Origin: DATKMG01 sp035541995
GTDB taxonomy: Bacteria > Acidobacteriota > Terriglobia > Versatilivoradales > Versatilivoraceae
Assembly: GCA_035541995.1 (NCBI GenBank)
Contig: DATKMG010000415.1
Coordinates: forward strand, 1-26,594
Reading direction: 5' to 3'
DNA length: 26,594 nucleotides
The position numbers and the translations under genes are program-made. Position 1 is the stretch's first letter. Every line of letters begins with the position of its first letter. Under the pieces are notes generated by a model, which did not search any database, was not told the DNA's origin, and was given only the letters and a program-made list of their open reading frames with translations. Shown piece by piece: positions 7,372-16,615 of the stretch.

Positions 7372-8970
7372 GTGCTCCACGGGATGAGTGAATCGGGAAT
7401 CGAGAAGAAGCTGGAGGTAGTGGAGGCAAAGCGTCCTGTCAATCCTTGGATTGTCGCAATCGCCGTCATGTTCGGCACTTTCATGGAAGTGCTGGACACT
7501 ACAGTGGTCAACGTGTCGCTGCCCCACATTGCCGGCAGTCTTTCAGCCTCTATCGACGAAGCAACCTGGGTACTTACCTCCTACCTCGTAGCCAACGCCA
7601 TCATCCTGCCGATCACCGGTTGGCTGGCCAACTACTTCGGCCGGAAGCGCCTGCTGATGATGTCAGTGACCGGTTTCACGGTTTCATCATTCTTCTGTGG
7701 GTTCGCGACTTCTTTACCCATGCTCATTGTATTTCGGGTGATTCAGGGAACAGCCGGCGGAGCCCTGCAGCCCATTTCGCAGGCGGTGCTGCTGGAATCG
7801 TTTCCGACCGAGCAGCGAGGCAGGGCAATGGGTTTCTGGGGGTTGGGCATCGTGGTGGCGCCGATTCTTGGACCTGTTCTTGGAGGATGGCTGACAGACA
7901 GTTACAGCTGGCGTTGGGTCTTTTACATCAACATCCCCGTCGGCATTGCCTGCATCATCATGACCAAATTGTTCATTTTCGATCCGGCATATATTCGCAG
8001 AAAGTCAGGCAGTGTGGACTATTGGGGTATCGGGATGTTGGCGGTAGGAATCGGCGCGCTGCAAATTACGCTAGACAAGGGGCAGCAAGAGGACTGGTTT
8101 GGGTCGATCTGGATCACCTTCCTCATCTCCTTATCTCTCGTCATGCTGACCGCGTTTGTGATCTACGAGCTCCGAGTCCAGGCCCCGGTAGTCGACCTGA
8201 GGGTCTTTAAGAACCGCACCTATAGCACGGGTACGTTCCTGATGACAGTGCTTGGTTTTGTGCTTTACGGGAGCCTGGTGCTGCTTCCGATCTGGCTTCA
8301 AACCCTGTTGGGCTACCCATCATTACAGGCCGGGATCGCTCTGGCGCCGCGAGGGCTGGGTTCATTTCTGATGATGCCGATCATAGGGGCCATCCTGGTT
8401 TGGTTTGACGCTCGCAAGTTTCTCACGGTCGGCCTGGTCATTGCGGCACTGACCCTGATCCAGTTTTCACGCCTGGATTTGAACGCCGGTTATTGGGACT
8501 TCTTTTGGCCGCAATTCATACAAGGTGTTTCACTGGCACTCCTTTTTGTCCCCCTGACGACCATCACGATGGGCCCGATTGCGAAGGAACAGATGGGGAA
8601 CGCCACGAGCATTTTCAATCTGCTCCGGAACATCGGCGGTAGTGTGGGGATTGCCTCGGTGACAACGCTGCTGGAACGATATCAACAGACGCACATTAAT
8701 ACGCTGGCTTCGCACGTCACACCGTACTCTCCAGAGACCAGAACTATATCCGAAGGGATACGCGGGGCCCTGATGGCCCAGGGATCATCCCTGACCACGG
8801 CCGCTCGTCAGAGCTACGCCATGTTGTTTGGAATGGTCGAACAACAGGCGGCGATTCTTGCCTTTCTGGATGTGTTTCGCCTGCTAGGCGCTATTTTCCT
8901 GCTCTTGGTTCCCCTCGTCCTGCTGATGCAGAAACCACACAGAAGTTCAAGTGGTATGACTACGCATTAA
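7372..8970 (+). CDS. DHA2-family MFS drug exporter (EmrB/QacA type)
   Basis: A 14-helix major facilitator superfamily transporter of 528-532 aa. It shows the DHA2 hallmarks: FMEVLDTTVVNVSLPHIAGS in helix 1, motif A in GWLANYFGRKRLL, RVIQGTAGGALQP in helix 4, motif C in APILGPVLGGWLTD, and SWRWVFYINIPVG after it. The start is either GTG at 7372 (GGTGAGGG just upstream) or ATG at 7384 (AGGTG 9 nt upstream). EmrB-type pumps usually work with an EmrA membrane-fusion protein and an outer-membrane channel; neither is encoded here, so partners would be elsewhere. Proton-driven export of lipophilic drugs or metabolites is expected; the substrate cannot be read from sequence. It is monocistronic by position. 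Confidence 0.92.
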   Translation: MLHGMSESGIEKKLEVVEAKRPVNPWIVAIAVMFGTFMEVLDTTVVNVSLPHIAGSLSASIDEATWVLTSYLVANAIILPITGWLANYFGRKRLLMMSVTGFTVSSFFCGFATSLPMLIVFRVIQGTAGGALQPISQAVLLESFPTEQRGRAMGFWGLGIVVAPILGPVLGGWLTDSYSWRWVFYINIPVGIACIIMTKLFIFDPAYIRRKSGSVDYWGIGMLAVGIGALQITLDKGQQEDWFGSIWITFLISLSLVMLTAFVIYELRVQAPVVDLRVFKNRTYSTGTFLMTVLGFVLYGSLVLLPIWLQTLLGYPSLQAGIALAPRGLGSFLMMPIIGAILVWFDARKFLTVGLVIAALTLIQFSRLDLNAGYWDFFWPQFIQGVSLALLFVPLTTITMGPIAKEQMGNATSIFNLLRNIGGSVGIASVTTLLERYQQTHINTLASHVTPYSPETRTISEGIRGALMAQGSSLTTAARQSYAMLFGMVEQQAAILAFLDVFRLLGAIFLLLVPLVLLMQKPHRSSSGMTTH

Positions 8971-9256
8971 TGGGGTGGTGAAGGCTGCTCGCGTTGCATG
9001 GCGAGAGTGGATCACGATCGGCGCACTGTCCTCAGTACTCAAGGTGCCGGGATACGACCAGACGGACTCACGGAATGGATGCGAAAGCTCGCCGTTGCCG
9101 AGATCTGTGCTATGGGGTTGACACGGGGGCGGGGCAGAGATGTATATTCGGCCTGTCCGGAGATTGAAATCGGGATTCACCTTCACGTTCCTGAAAAACG
9201 ATAAGTCCGAAAGCTCATTCAATCATTAATTAGACCCAGCGGAGGATATTATTTAG

Positions 9257-10468
9257 ATGGGAATCACCCAAACCAGTGGGAATACCAGTCCACTCAATAG
9301 GGGACCGAACACGCAACAACCGGGACGGATTCTTTCCCTTGATGTGCTGCGAGGGTTTGACATGTTCTGGATCACGGGAGGGGAGGGAATCATCCACACG
9401 TTGGCGGTTGCCACTGGCTGGCAGTTTTTCAAGGTCCTCAGTACCCAGTTGGAGCACGTCAAGTGGGAAGGCTTTCACTTTTACGATCTGATTTTTCCGC
9501 TTTTCATGTTCATCATGGGTGCGTCCATACCCTACGCCCTGATCTCGAAGTTAGAGAAGGGCATGCCAAGAACGGCAGCACACAAGAAGATATTCCTTCG
9601 CTTTGGGACCCTATTCGTCTTTGGACTCATTTATAACCAGGCCTGGGTTACGGATTGGGCCCATCCTCGCGTTGGAAGCGTCCTGGGCGAGATTGCTTTT
9701 GGTTATCTTTTCGCATCCTTGATTGTTCTTTACAGCCAGAAGCTCCGATCGATCATCATTTGCGTCGTGGGGATTCTGATCGTGAATGCCATGATCCAGT
9801 TTCTTGTTCCCGTCCCGGGATTTGGTGCCGGTGTGTTTACACCTCAGGGTTCGGTGAATTACTATGTTGACCGATTGTTCATGCCGGGTACTTTCCTCTA
9901 TTACATCACGCCCGATGGCACAACCTATGGACTCAGGCAAATCAAGCCGCCTGATGCCTTTCCCATGTATGGCGTGGAAGGCTTCGTGGATTGGTTTTCT
10001 GGCATCATCATCGCTCTGTTGGGGGTCATCGCCGGATTTTGTCTGCGAAATCAAATGCTTTCTCAGTATCGGAAAGTGGGAATATTTCTTGTCGCCGGCG
10101 CGGGCTGTCTCGCGTCAGCACTCATCTTGAAGCCCTGGTACCCCATCATTAAGCTCCTTCAGACCGATACTTTTTATCTGTATGCCGGAGGTTTTTGCTT
10201 CATCTTACTGGCTCTTTTCTATCTGGTCATCGATGTGTGGAGGATCCAGAGATGGGGTTTCTTTTTCAAGGTCATCGGCATGAATGCGATCACGGTCTAC
10301 ATGGGATTTCAATTGATCGATGTCGACCACACTTCTTTTGTACTGGTAGGCGGATTGGCCAAGTACATGGGTGCTTATGGTCCGGTACTCCTCAGTGTGG
10401 TCACTGCCGGATTAGTGTGGGCCTCACTTTATGCCTTGTATCAAAAGAAAATATTTCTAAAGGTGTGA
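9257..10468 (+). CDS. HGSNAT-like (DUF5009) membrane acetyltransferase
   Basis: This 403-aa polytopic protein has about 10 predicted membrane helices and the family's signature sequences: LSLDVLRGFDMFWI near residue 27, and VKWEGFHFYDLIFPLFMFIM near 75, ending in GASIPYAL. These belong to the heparan-alpha-glucosaminide N-acetyltransferase (HGSNAT)/YeiB-like acyltransferase group. In humans HGSNAT transfers acetyl from cytosolic acetyl-CoA to terminal glucosamine of heparan sulfate across the membrane; bacterial relatives likely acylate sugars. Its 3' neighbour, 31 bp away, encodes an alpha-N-acetylglucosaminidase, so the two probably act in sequence: N-acetylate, then hydrolyse. GGAGG lies 11 nt before the ATG, a long spacing. 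Family membership is confident; the substrate is inferred from context. Confidence 0.88.
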   Translation: MGITQTSGNTSPLNRGPNTQQPGRILSLDVLRGFDMFWITGGEGIIHTLAVATGWQFFKVLSTQLEHVKWEGFHFYDLIFPLFMFIMGASIPYALISKLEKGMPRTAAHKKIFLRFGTLFVFGLIYNQAWVTDWAHPRVGSVLGEIAFGYLFASLIVLYSQKLRSIIICVVGILIVNAMIQFLVPVPGFGAGVFTPQGSVNYYVDRLFMPGTFLYYITPDGTTYGLRQIKPPDAFPMYGVEGFVDWFSGIIIALLGVIAGFCLRNQMLSQYRKVGIFLVAGAGCLASALILKPWYPIIKLLQTDTFYLYAGGFCFILLALFYLVIDVWRIQRWGFFFKVIGMNAITVYMGFQLIDVDHTSFVLVGGLAKYMGAYGPVLLSVVTAGLVWASLYALYQKKIFLKV

Positions 10469-10499
10469 GATTGTCTCCTATTGAAATCAGAGGTGATCC

Positions 10500-12713
10500 G
10501 TGCACAGGCGGGGTTCATTATTGGCATATTTAACTTTGCTTGCCGTATTGTTCGTTGCCAGCCAACATGCTGAGAGCGCCGCAACCTTGCTGAACTCGGC
10601 CGGCAAGCAGGAGTCGGCAAGACAAGCGGCCGAGCATCTCGTTGAAAGACTGCTGCCCAAGCAAGCCGTTCATTTTGTGTGCGAGATCATCCCCGATGCT
10701 GAAGGGTTTGATGTTTTCGAGATTGAGAGCAGAGAGGGCAAGATTGTTCTGCGCGGCAACAACGGAGTCTCGCTGGCTTCCGCGCTGAACTGGTATCTCA
10801 AATATTGCGCCCATTGCAGCGTTTCCTGGCGCGGGGATAATCTCAATCTTCCAGAGCCACTGCCGACCTTAAGGGAAAAGGTTCACCGCGTCAGCTTTTG
10901 CAAGTACCGGTACTGCTTCAACTATTGTACCTTTAGCTATTCGTTGGCATGGTGGGGCTGGCCAGAATGGGAACGGATGATTGACTGGATGGCGCTCCAT
11001 GGCATTAATCTGCCGTTGGCTATAACGGGCCAAGAAGCTGTCTGGAAAGAGGTCTATCACGAGCTTGGTCTCAGCGACACCCAGATCAAAGAGTTTCTGG
11101 TCGGCCCCGCCTACCTTCCTTTTGGTTGGATGGGATGCATTGATGGTTGGGGCGGACCCCTTCCGGATTCGTGGATTTCGGCGCATGCCGATTTGCAGCG
11201 CAAAATCCTGGCTCGTGAACGAGAACTGGGGATGACACCGGTGCTCCAGGGCTTTACGGGACATGTGCCAAAGACTCTCTCCAGCATCTTCCCGCAAATT
11301 AAGCTGCAACAACTGCCGCGCTGGGCCCAGTTTCCTTCGACCTATTTTCTTGACCCGCACGATCCAATGTTTATGCGAATTGGAAAGATGTTCATTCAGG
11401 AGCAGACTCGCCAATTTGGCACCGGGCACCTCTATGCTTCAGACACCTTTATTGAAATGACTCCGCCCAGCAATGAGCCGGAGTTTCTTGCCAGCATGGG
11501 CCGGACCCTCTATGAGGGAATGCGTTCAGGTGATCCTGAAGCGACGTGGATACTTCAAGGCTGGATTTTCTCTAACCAACCTCAGTTCTGGCAGCCCCCT
11601 CAAGGCCGGGCGCTCTTGGGAGCGGTTCCGGATGACCGCTTGATCGCGCTCGATCTGTACTGTGAAAACACGCCAGTTTGGTCGAAGACGGAGTCGTTCT
11701 TTGGCAAACCATGGATCTGGTGTGTCCTGCATAGCTTCGGCGGTTTGGTTGGGATTTACGGCGACTTGCCTCGCATGAGCGCAGAACTGACGAAGGCCAG
11801 AACCAGCCCCAACCGCGGGAAGCTCAGCGGGATTGGATTGACTTTCGAGGGAATGGACTATAACCCCATCATCCAGGATTTTCTGACAGAGTCGTCTTGG
11901 CAGGATCAAGTTCCTCCACTCGACAAGTGGGTGGCACAGTATTCACACCGCCGATACGGACGGCTTTTTCCTGAAGTGGAACAGGCGTGGGACATCCTCC
12001 GAAACACTCTGTACAAACAAGGTGGGCCCATGGCTACCGTTCTGACGGAGCGCCCCAGTCTGAAGCCGAGCACAACCGGTGAAAACTGGCATTATCAAGC
12101 CGACCTTCTGCGAGTGCTGAATCTGTTGTTGGCGCAGGCTGATGAATTGAGAAGTGTGGAGACTTATCGCTTCGATCTCGTCAATCTCACACGCGAACTG
12201 CTGGTTGCCCAGGCTGCACGAGGCGTTGGCGATACACTCCAGGCCTACGAGGCACATGACACGATTAGGTTTGATGAGGCGGTCATGCGCCTGAGACAAC
12301 TTTTTCAGGATGTGGACGACCTACTTGCAACTGACCGGAATTTTCTACTAGGTAGCTGGCTGGAGAGCGCGAAGCGCTGGGCAGGCTCCGAGGCGGAACG
12401 CCGTCTCTATGAGTGGAATGCCCGCAACCTCATTACGCTTTGGGGGCCGTCCGACAGCTTGCTTCACGAATATGCCGCCCGTCAGTGGTCAGGAATGTTC
12501 AAGGGATTTTACCAGAAGCGCTGGGACCTGTTTCTTGATCGCTTGCGTCAGGCCTTGGTAGATAACCAACCCTTTGATGGGAATAAAGCGGACGACGAGA
12601 TCCGTGTCTGGGAGGAACATTGGACCCACCAAACCGAGAACTATCCCATCGATCCTCGAGGAGATGCGGTCAACATCGTACGTCGAACACTCGAAAAGTA
12701 CAGACGGATTTGA
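10500..12713 (+). CDS. Alpha-N-acetylglucosaminidase, GH89 (NAGLU family)
   Basis: This 737-aa secreted enzyme is close in length to human NAGLU (743 aa). A GTG start at 10500 has AGAGGTG about 5 nt upstream and opens a signal peptide (residues 1-~26). An N-terminal alpha/beta domain (~35-120) precedes the (alpha/beta)8 catalytic domain (~125-460) and a helical C-terminal domain (~470-737). Family motifs: YCFNYCTFSYSLAWWGWPEW (139-158), MALHGINLPLAITGQEAVW (164-182), GFTGHVP, ASDTFIEMTPP with the acid/base Glu (E319) and GLTFEGMDYNP with the nucleophile Glu (E450), matching human E316 and E446. It removes non-reducing terminal alpha-linked GlcNAc, as in heparan sulfate or mucin glycans, in the periplasm or outside. 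It lies 31 bp downstream of the HGSNAT-like gene, presumably in one operon. Confidence 0.95.
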   Translation: MHRRGSLLAYLTLLAVLFVASQHAESAATLLNSAGKQESARQAAEHLVERLLPKQAVHFVCEIIPDAEGFDVFEIESREGKIVLRGNNGVSLASALNWYLKYCAHCSVSWRGDNLNLPEPLPTLREKVHRVSFCKYRYCFNYCTFSYSLAWWGWPEWERMIDWMALHGINLPLAITGQEAVWKEVYHELGLSDTQIKEFLVGPAYLPFGWMGCIDGWGGPLPDSWISAHADLQRKILARERELGMTPVLQGFTGHVPKTLSSIFPQIKLQQLPRWAQFPSTYFLDPHDPMFMRIGKMFIQEQTRQFGTGHLYASDTFIEMTPPSNEPEFLASMGRTLYEGMRSGDPEATWILQGWIFSNQPQFWQPPQGRALLGAVPDDRLIALDLYCENTPVWSKTESFFGKPWIWCVLHSFGGLVGIYGDLPRMSAELTKARTSPNRGKLSGIGLTFEGMDYNPIIQDFLTESSWQDQVPPLDKWVAQYSHRRYGRLFPEVEQAWDILRNTLYKQGGPMATVLTERPSLKPSTTGENWHYQADLLRVLNLLLAQADELRSVETYRFDLVNLTRELLVAQAARGVGDTLQAYEAHDTIRFDEAVMRLRQLFQDVDDLLATDRNFLLGSWLESAKRWAGSEAERRLYEWNARNLITLWGPSDSLLHEYAARQWSGMFKGFYQKRWDLFLDRLRQALVDNQPFDGNKADDEIRVWEEHWTHQTENYPIDPRGDAVNIVRRTLEKYRRI

Positions 12714-12838
12714 ATGGCAGATTTTATGACTCCTCACCGGATATTGCCCGGCGGGCGGCTTTCTCGATTAATTACTGTCCATCGTTGTGGCGTATGCTTT
12801 GGCCCGACATGACCACCTCGGATTGCTGACCCCTAACC

Positions 12839-13216
12839 TTACTCCCACTTATCCTTGGCTTTGGCGGCTGATTGAGTCTGCCACTGCATATTTGAAGGAG
12901 CATCCGCACCGCCGCGCTTCAGCGGCCTTATGTGGTCGACCACATAGCCCGGACATGCTCCGCTTGTCTTACCGTTGGACGGGCATGGATGCGACTTCAT
13001 AAAAGCCTGTCGCGCTTTTGGATCCCTTTTGATACGTCCATGAGAATCCCGCGGAACACCTGCGGCACGTCTTGACTGATGAATGCTCTTGATAGAAGCA
13101 CTGCTCTTTGGGGAATGGTTGGAACTAGAGTGGCTTCGGTATCCTCGTGATTCGTGTGCTTGAAAAGAAGTGGAAAGAAACGCCAACGTCAGGAAGACCG
13201 CGATGGCTTTGCGCAT
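12839..13216 (-). CDS. Small secreted HNH endonuclease
   Basis: A 125-aa protein from ATG 13216, preceded by GGGGGGAG about 4-5 nt upstream; this start gives a clean signal peptide (MRKAIAVFLTLAFLSTSFQA). A Ser/His-rich linker (~25-48) is followed by RDSHGRIKRD and a C-terminal HNH nuclease motif: CPGYVVDHIRPL (D94, H95), GGADAPSNMQW (N109) and AKAKDKWE. Proteins of this size with the CPGYVVDH...NMQWQT pattern are common among bacterial HNH proteins. Secretion suggests degradation of extracellular DNA or nucleic acid nutrient use; no immunity protein or secretion-system adaptor is seen beside it, arguing against a classical toxin. It converges with the GH89 gene. Confidence 0.88.
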   Translation of the reverse strand: MRKAIAVFLTLAFLSTSFQAHESRGYRSHSSSNHSPKSSASIKSIHQSRRAAGVPRDSHGRIKRDPKARQAFMKSHPCPSNGKTSGACPGYVVDHIRPLKRGGADAPSNMQWQTQSAAKAKDKWE

Positions 13217-13374
13217 GCACTCCCCCCTGATTGGAATATCGTCAGAACTTGCCAGTTGCTTTATGGGTGTGATTAGAAGAAGCCCCAGCAAACTCGTCTC
13301 TTCTCGAGTTTCTGGGCTCTACGGGTCAGTGTTTCCCCAACGGTGTGTCGATGGGAAAAAGCGAATTGGTGTCC

Positions 13375-14535
13375 TTATCTATCGGGCAGCTGGACGGTAG
13401 TTCCGCCTTGGGCAGAGCGGCGGGCGGCATCGAGGATTTCAGTGACCACCAGGTTATTCTCCAGCGATGACAAGCCGGATGAGCGTATGCGGCCCCGGGC
13501 GACCGCTGCCAGATAGTTCAGCGCCTCATCCATCGGGGGGGAGAGAGGTTCGGCTTTTAACACCTTCTCGGTTTGTTTGCCGACACGCAGTCGGACTTGT
13601 TGGCGATCGATGGCCAACAGATAGCCGGACGTACCGTAGATCTCCATATCCTTCCGGTCGTATGGCCAATTCCAGGAGGCCTGAATGATCACCTGTGCTT
13701 TTTCGTAGGTGAGTATTAGAGTTGCCTCGTCATCAACCTTCGGATAGAGCGTGGGCTTGATCTGCTGGGTAATGGCAGTGACGGTCAGCGGCCTCCGGTT
13801 GCCCATTAGCCATGTGGCGAGATTGGCGCCGTAGCAGCCGAAATCGAAGAGTGCACCGGCTCCGTTTTCGACGGGATCGGTAAGCCAGCGAAGGAATTCT
13901 TCCGGACAGCCGATTTCCTTCGGCCCCGAATGCCCGTCGTGGACCACGATTTTACGGATTTCCCCGAGGCCCTTGTTGACGACAGCTGTGGAATAAGCCA
14001 GCTGGTTGGAGGGATACCAGGTTGTCTCATAATTGACCACCAGTGGAATTCCGGCTGCGTTCACCAACCGCGCCATCTCCCGGCCCTGCTCCAGACTCAC
14101 AGCTAGAGGTTTCTCCATCATAACCGGGATCCCGCGGGCGGCACAGGCCCGCACGACTTCCAGGTGTCCTAGCGTGGACGTAAATGCCGCAACGGCTTGA
14201 GGACGCGACGAATCAAGTAACTCGCCAAGGTTCTTGAATACCCTGGCAGGCCCAATTCCAGTCAGTCCTGAGTATTTCTCAGCAAGCAGGGCATCCGGTT
14301 CCGCAATACCCACCAGCACGATATCTTTCCTGGCAGCAAGCTTATTCAAGAACCCTTGCACATGCCCATGTACTAACCCGGCAACAGCCAGCCGCAACGG
14401 AGGTCCATCCTTTTGGACCGAGCCTAAGTTGCTTCCGGTAGAGGCTCCTTCTTCCGACTTCAGGCCAAATACAGCAATCATTGAACCGGCAAGAATCATT
14501 AGAAATCTGACCGAACAACGATGCTTCCGAGTCAT
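13375..14535 (-). CDS. Gfo/Idh/MocA-family oxidoreductase with N-terminal signal sequence
   Basis: 386 aa from ATG 14535 with AAGGGAG 8 nt upstream. Residues 8-24 form a hydrophobic export or anchor segment, then comes a Rossmann domain beginning RLAVAGLVHGHVQGFLNKL (48-66; the glycine motif is modified, with GLVHGH in place of GxGxxG). The family EKP motif is at 141-143 (MMEKPLAVS), and the C-terminal alpha/beta domain contains FDFGCYGANLATWLM. Family members oxidise or reduce sugars with NAD(P), or, when exported, act as glycosidase-like enzymes with tightly bound NAD (as in GH109). It diverges from the Tat-exported glycosidase, so both may work on the same glycan. The substrate is unknown. 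Confidence 0.88.
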   Translation of the reverse strand: MTRKHRCSVRFLMILAGSMIAVFGLKSEEGASTGSNLGSVQKDGPPLRLAVAGLVHGHVQGFLNKLAARKDIVLVGIAEPDALLAEKYSGLTGIGPARVFKNLGELLDSSRPQAVAAFTSTLGHLEVVRACAARGIPVMMEKPLAVSLEQGREMARLVNAAGIPLVVNYETTWYPSNQLAYSTAVVNKGLGEIRKIVVHDGHSGPKEIGCPEEFLRWLTDPVENGAGALFDFGCYGANLATWLMGNRRPLTVTAITQQIKPTLYPKVDDEATLILTYEKAQVIIQASWNWPYDRKDMEIYGTSGYLLAIDRQQVRLRVGKQTEKVLKAEPLSPPMDEALNYLAAVARGRIRSSGLSSLENNLVVTEILDAARRSAQGGTTVQLPDR

Positions 14536-14710
14536 ATTCAATACTCCCTTAGATTCCTTCTTCGATTTCGAGTGTGTACTGCACGAGCCAAAGACCATAG
14601 ATCCAATGCGCGCTTCCGCTCCCTATTGCTGCGAGGTTGTCTTCTTCTCCGAGTGATAAATGCACTCATCCGTGTTTGGAGCGACCTGGATCAGTGTCGG
14701 CATTATCAGG

Positions 14711-14724
14711 TGCAATATATTGCA
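14711..14724. repeat. 14-bp palindrome in the Gfo/glycosidase divergent region
   Basis: TGCAATATATTGCA is a perfect palindrome lying between the divergent Gfo/Idh/MocA gene (start 14535) and the glycosidase gene (start 14811). It could be a dimeric repressor site controlling both. No second copy was seen in the window, and no clear -35/-10 pair is attached, so the call is tentative. Confidence 0.35.
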
Positions 14725-14810
14725 GACCAGAGTTTTATGCTAATGTTACCCGCAATTGATCATGGAAGCACCCGTACTGCCCTCGTTACTACCAGGGAAA
14801 GGAAAATCTC

Positions 14811-16547
14811 ATGACTTCCTTAACTCGCCGGGAATTCATCAGCTGGGGGATTGCAGGCACAACAGCCCTGGGACTTGTAACTACTGAAAATGACACGACG
14901 ATAGCTGCTGGAACGCCTGCAGCAGCTTCGCTCCGATCGCAGCCGATTCAGTCCGTCACCCAAGCGAAGAAGTTATCGGAACTAATCGTGACAGGCAAGG
15001 CGATCCGGCAAGGATTCGGAGGAGTGGGATTTCACGCCCAGATGTTTCTGGAGACCTGCACGCAGGACTTCTTCGATCAGGTGCTGGCGAAACGTTGGCG
15101 TGAGCTGAATCCGCGGTTCGCGAGAATTTTCCATTCGTGGACGGAGGGCCAGCCGGGCAAGCGGGATTCGCGGGTGCTGGACGCCCTGGCACGCCAGATG
15201 GTCTTCATGAAAGAAGCATCTGAGACAGAGATTTATCTCACCACCAGCGACTTGAAGGACATCTTGAGCCAGCACGAGTTGCGAGCTTACGCGGCTGCTG
15301 TTGCGGATGACCTCGAGTATCTGCTCAATTGTGGCGCCACCAATCTGAAGTACTACTGCTGCACCAACGAGCTTTCACTCGACCAGTGGGCCGACATGCA
15401 CGACGATCTGCCGCGCTTCCGCACCTATCACGCGGCCATCGCTGATGAGATCAAAAGGCGCAAGCTAGGGATCAAGCTGCTTGCGACCGACGCCTCCCCG
15501 ACAGAGTATTGGAACACTATCGAATGGGCGGCGAGGAACATGGATGATATTTCGGGAGTGTATGGCGGACATCACTACATCAACGAGCATGCTCCCGACA
15601 ACCTGGAGTTCTACAAATGGTTCCGGGAGCGATGTCGATGGGCGGTCGGGCTTGCAAAGGGCAAGGCAAAAGATTTCATACTGGGAGAATTCGGGCCTGC
15701 TCAATACTTCGATTCGAAATACGGCCTGCGTTGGGACACCTGCAAATACTTCGGGACTCCGCTGGAAGGCCTGGCAGGGCTGCAACTGGCAGAAGCCGCT
15801 CTTGCCGCTATTAACGCGGGCGTTTACGCGATGGGCTATTGGACATTTACTGACTACCCGGACCGCCCCACAGAAAGCAGCATCAACCATTGGGGCGTTT
15901 TCAAATGGGCTACGAACGGCGCGGAGACTCGGGCTCCCTATTATGCCTACGGTCTGTTGACGAAATTCTTTCGAGGTCCTGCCACTGTCTTTGAAGTCGA
16001 AAGCGGAGATGAGCTGCTACGCGTGGCGGCCCTTCAGCACGATGAAAACAAGACCTGGTCGATTGCCGTCTTGAATCGTGAGCCGTTGGCTATGCAGATC
16101 GCGGTTCGGATTGAGCTCATGCGGGAACCGGTGGTGTTCCGCAAATACGTGTACGACCCCCGCCACGTCCCCGTAACGGAAGATGGCGACCTGCAAGAAC
16201 CGGAAGGTAAGGTGAGAGTGGCTGATTCCAGACTCGTGGACTCAGTGGAAGCCGGCACCCTTACCATTTACACCACTGCATTTGATGAGTCTGTCCCCGA
16301 TTCTGTAAAGGAGTTGGAGGTGACGAGGATTCACGATACCCGTTCACCTGGTCAGACTGCAGAAGCGAATCGGCTGAGGTGGAAGGGGAGTCCCAAGGCG
16401 GACACTTGTTATTACCGGATCTACCATAGCGGAATTCGAGTCGGTTCTACAGTAGCAATGGAATTCATGGATACCGGTCCCACGCAAGGGCAGCAAGGTC
16501 CTTACTCCGTGGTTGCTGTGAATCGATCGGGCAACGCGAGCCGTTGA
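14811..16547 (+). CDS. Tat-exported clan GH-A glycoside hydrolase with Fn3-like C-terminus
   Basis: 578 aa. The N-terminus MTSLTRREFISWGIAGTTAL is a twin-arginine signal (RREFIS then a moderately hydrophobic stretch), pointing to export of a folded protein. Residues ~60-400 read as a (beta/alpha)8 barrel: QGFGGVGFHAQ near 67, CTNELS with the candidate acid/base Glu (E187, preceded by Asn as in clan GH-A), GVYGGHHYINEHAP near 249, and ILGEFG with the candidate nucleophile Glu (E293), then GYWTFTDYPD. A beta-rich domain follows (~410-490), and the last ~80 residues resemble a fibronectin III repeat. GH30/GH39-like families are the nearest I can name, without certainty. AGGGAAAGG lies upstream of the ATG. 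The role is degradation of plant or microbial glycans in the periplasm or outside. Confidence 0.8.
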   Translation: MTSLTRREFISWGIAGTTALGLVTTENDTTIAAGTPAAASLRSQPIQSVTQAKKLSELIVTGKAIRQGFGGVGFHAQMFLETCTQDFFDQVLAKRWRELNPRFARIFHSWTEGQPGKRDSRVLDALARQMVFMKEASETEIYLTTSDLKDILSQHELRAYAAAVADDLEYLLNCGATNLKYYCCTNELSLDQWADMHDDLPRFRTYHAAIADEIKRRKLGIKLLATDASPTEYWNTIEWAARNMDDISGVYGGHHYINEHAPDNLEFYKWFRERCRWAVGLAKGKAKDFILGEFGPAQYFDSKYGLRWDTCKYFGTPLEGLAGLQLAEAALAAINAGVYAMGYWTFTDYPDRPTESSINHWGVFKWATNGAETRAPYYAYGLLTKFFRGPATVFEVESGDELLRVAALQHDENKTWSIAVLNREPLAMQIAVRIELMREPVVFRKYVYDPRHVPVTEDGDLQEPEGKVRVADSRLVDSVEAGTLTIYTTAFDESVPDSVKELEVTRIHDTRSPGQTAEANRLRWKGSPKADTCYYRIYHSGIRVGSTVAMEFMDTGPTQGQQGPYSVVAVNRSGNASR

Positions 16548-16615
16548 AGTGTTACTCGCCAGACGCAGTGATGGTTTCAACTGTCTATCGACCTGTGGTG
16601 AGAAAAGAGGGCGTT

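Noticed and set aside
8971..9256. Short frames on both strands between the MFS exporter and the HGSNAT-like gene (e.g. 68 aa from 8998)
   Set aside because: No convincing ribosome site, no family resemblance, and the two strands compete for the same bases; treated as non-coding upstream region.
12714..12838. Possible terminator hairpin GCCC-GGC-GGGC after the GH89 gene
   Set aside because: The stem is only 4 bp and the following T-run is short; too weak to list.
12839..13216. HNH protein as a polymorphic toxin or colicin-like system
   Set aside because: No immunity gene, no secretion adaptor and no long delivery domain; a Sec signal peptide on a small stand-alone protein fits a plain secreted nuclease better.
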